7,131 nt of DNA, from the NCBI GenBank assembly GCA_023412745.1, contig JAEZBZ010000050.1, positions 1 to 7,131 of the forward strand, given 5' to 3'. The translations under genes were made by a program, and so were the position numbers. The notes beneath the pieces were generated by a model. It worked only from the letters and a program-made list of their open reading frames with translations. It searched no databases and had not been told where the DNA came from. This document shows, one piece after another, positions 5,697 to 7,131 of this stretch. How positions within the stretch are numbered: the stretch's first letter is position 1; each line of letters begins with the position of its first letter. This DNA is from Pseudomonadota bacterium (lineage in GTDB: Bacteria > Pseudomonadota > Alphaproteobacteria > Rhizobiales > Hyphomicrobiaceae).

Positions 5697-5698
5697 CG

Positions 5699-7131
5699 TC
5701 ACAGCTTTTCCAGATGCGGCAGCGGATCCACTGGGCTCGATCCCTGCCGCAGCTCGAAGTGAACCTGCGGGCTGTCAGCGTTGCCGGTCTTGCCTGCCTT
5801 GGCGATGACCTGGCCCCGGCGCACACGGTCGCCGCGCTTCACCGACAGTTCCTCGTTGTGCGCATAGGCCGTGATCCAGCCGTTGTCGTGACGCAGCAGC
5901 ACCAGATTGCCGTAACCCTTCAACTCGCTACCTGCGTAGGCGACAACGCCGCCTTCGGCCGCATGAACGTCGGTGCCCATCGGCACGGCCAGCTTGATGC
6001 CGTCGCTTTGCGTGCCGTCAGCGCCTTTGCCGAAGCCCGCAATGATGCGGCCCTGAACCGGCCAGCGGAACTTGCCCTGTGCTGCAGGCTCGGATGACCG
6101 TTCGAGCGCCGGCGTTTTCTGTGCTGACGCCGGATCCGGCGACGCGATGGCAGCCACGGCTTCCGAAGACATCGGCGATGCATCGTTCGCGGTCTGGCCG
6201 GACGAGCCCAGCGATGCCACCTGCTGCGGCTGCTGAGCATTGATGATCACCGGGCGTGGCGATGCCTCGGAGGCACCGGCCGACACCGACTCGACAACCG
6301 GAGCAGCCGGACGCGCCGTTTCAGCAACGCGCGTCTGGCGCGGCGTAGCGGGAGCGTCAGCAACTACCGTCGAAGCAGAGCCCGAACCCGGGATCTTAAG
6401 CACCATGCCGGGCTTCAGCCGGCGCGGATCGGTGATGCCATTGACGCGCTGCAGTTCAGCGAGCGGCACGCGATGGCGAACCGCGATGCCATAGAGATTG
6501 TCGCCGCGCTTCAGCGTGTAGGTCTGGCCGGTATGGCCTTCAGCTGCGGCCACACGCGCGGGCTCGACGGCCGCGTGCGATGTCGGCTCCTCGGACGGCG
6601 CGCTGTGCTGGCTGCTGCCCGGCTGCGGCAGCGGGGTCGGCGTCGCGGCATAGGTGTCTTCCGCCGGCCGTTCAGGCGCGCGCGCTGCGGTCTGGATGCG
6701 CGGCTGCGAGCGGCCACGCACCGCGGCAGCGGTTCTGCTCGGCGCGGCCGGCAACATCAGGCGCTGGCCGGGCTGCAACGTCGGGCTGCTCAGGCTGTTG
6801 ACCGACATCAGCTCGCTGATCGAAACCCGATGCCGTTGCGCGATCGAATACAGCGTATCACCGGGCTGCACTTCGACGGTGTTGTCGTGGCTGGCGCTGC
6901 TGCCGGTCGAACGTGACGGGCTGCGGCTCGCCGTCGAACGCGAGCCGTAGTCATTGCCTGAGCCAAAGCCGGGTTGCGGCGCCGAGCTCTGCGGATAGGC
7001 AGGCGGGACTGAGGACGGCGCATAGGATTGCGACGGCTGATAGTTCTGCTGGCTCGGCGGCTGGTAGGACTGCTGATACTGCTGCGAGCCCTGATAGCCG
7101 GTGACGCCACCTTGCGATGAATAGCTCGGGC
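5699..7131 (-). CDS. LysM-LysM-LytM (M23-like) cell-wall protein, NlpD/DipM type, C-terminal 476 residues
   Basis: The frame is open to the right edge, so the start and any signal peptide or lipobox lie outside. Domains in reading order are: a Gln/Tyr/Ser/Pro-rich tract (7129-6962); a Ser-rich stretch; LysM 1 (about 6883-6749, VQPGDTLYSIAQRHRVS); an Ala/Pro-rich linker; LysM 2 (about 6526-6389, LKRGDNLYGIAVRHRVP); a second linker; and a LytM/M23 domain (about 6067-5720, with GYGNLVLLRHDNGWITAYAH). LysM domains bind peptidoglycan. The LytM domain is degenerate: HxGID is SDGIK here, and HxH is QVH, though the His of AYAH is kept. NlpD, EnvC and DipM share such losses and act as activators of amidases and other autolysins at the division site rather than as hydrolases. 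I infer the same role in the periplasm. In alphaproteobacteria genes of this type often follow surE and pcm, which may lie just outside the window. Confidence 0.93.
   Translation of the reverse strand, partial: PSYSSQGGVTGYQGSQQYQQSYQPPSQQNYQPSQSYAPSSVPPAYPQSSAPQPGFGSGNDYGSRSTASRSPSRSTGSSASHDNTVEVQPGDTLYSIAQRHRVSISELMSVNSLSSPTLQPGQRLMLPAAPSRTAAAVRGRSQPRIQTAARAPERPAEDTYAATPTPLPQPGSSQHSAPSEEPTSHAAVEPARVAAAEGHTGQTYTLKRGDNLYGIAVRHRVPLAELQRVNGITDPRRLKPGMVLKIPGSGSASTVVADAPATPRQTRVAETARPAAPVVESVSAGASEASPRPVIINAQQPQQVASLGSSGQTANDASPMSSEAVAAIASPDPASAQKTPALERSSEPAAQGKFRWPVQGRIIAGFGKGADGTQSDGIKLAVPMGTDVHAAEGGVVAYAGSELKGYGNLVLLRHDNGWITAYAHNEELSVKRGDRVRRGQVIAKAGKTGNADSPQVHFELRQGSSPVDPLPHLEKL
6962..7129 (-). 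repeat. Low-complexity Gln/Tyr/Ser/Pro tract in the LysM/LytM protein
   Basis: About 56 codons are built from irregular YQ-containing units such as GYQGSQQYQQSYQPPSQ and NYQPSQSYAP, later giving way to Ser/Arg/Gly. The DNA repeats CTG/CTGATA-type codons on the plus strand. This is probably a flexible periplasmic spacer, and a place where copy number may vary between strains. Confidence 0.6.

Noticed and set aside
5714..6097. Open frame antisense to the LytM domain
   Set aside because: Shadow frame; the opposite strand encodes clear LytM sequence.

Overview
The window looks like chromosomal DNA of a GC-rich alphaproteobacterium, probably Hyphomicrobiales; the genus cannot be named from the sequence. 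The grounds are the alphaproteobacterial style of GlmM, a porin-like barrel protein, an MltB-type lytic transglycosylase and a LysM/LytM protein, together with a perfect match to the CtrA cell-cycle regulator box (TTAA-N7-TTAAC). There is no insertion sequence, tRNA, rRNA, CRISPR array or phage gene in view.

Layout from left to right. (1) Positions 1-410, minus strand: the first ~136 codons of a secreted outer-membrane beta-barrel protein, started by GTG and cut by the window edge. (2) Positions 411-1391: about 980 bases without an intact gene, holding GAAC/GTTC repeats, the CtrA box at 506-521, and the remains of a small secreted protein broken by one frameshift and one stop (677-987). (3) Positions 1392-2741, minus: glmM, phosphoglucosamine mutase, intact with all catalytic motifs. 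(4) Positions 2742-3138: a divergent regulatory region with a 10-bp palindrome, further GTTC/GAAC half-sites and a strong hairpin in the glmM leader. (5) Positions 3139-4551, plus: an orphan ParA-type ATPase followed 21 bp later by a 170-aa three-part protein, ending in a terminator-like hairpin. (6) Positions 4793-5638, plus: a periplasmic lytic murein transglycosylase, preceded by two mutually exclusive hairpins. (7) Positions 5666-5696: a perfect 30-bp palindromic terminator shared by the convergent genes on either side. (8) Positions 5699-7131, minus: a large LysM-LysM-LytM protein of the NlpD/DipM type, open at the right edge, whose LytM domain has lost most zinc ligands.

Three intact genes concern the cell wall: GlmM makes the amino-sugar precursor, the transglycosylase cuts glycan strands, and the degenerate LytM protein probably activates an amidase at division. 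The least explained unit is the ParA ATPase and its small partner. It has the architecture of a cargo-positioning pair (compare McdA/McdB and PpfA) but no ParB, and its cargo is unknown. It is the best candidate here for an undescribed system.
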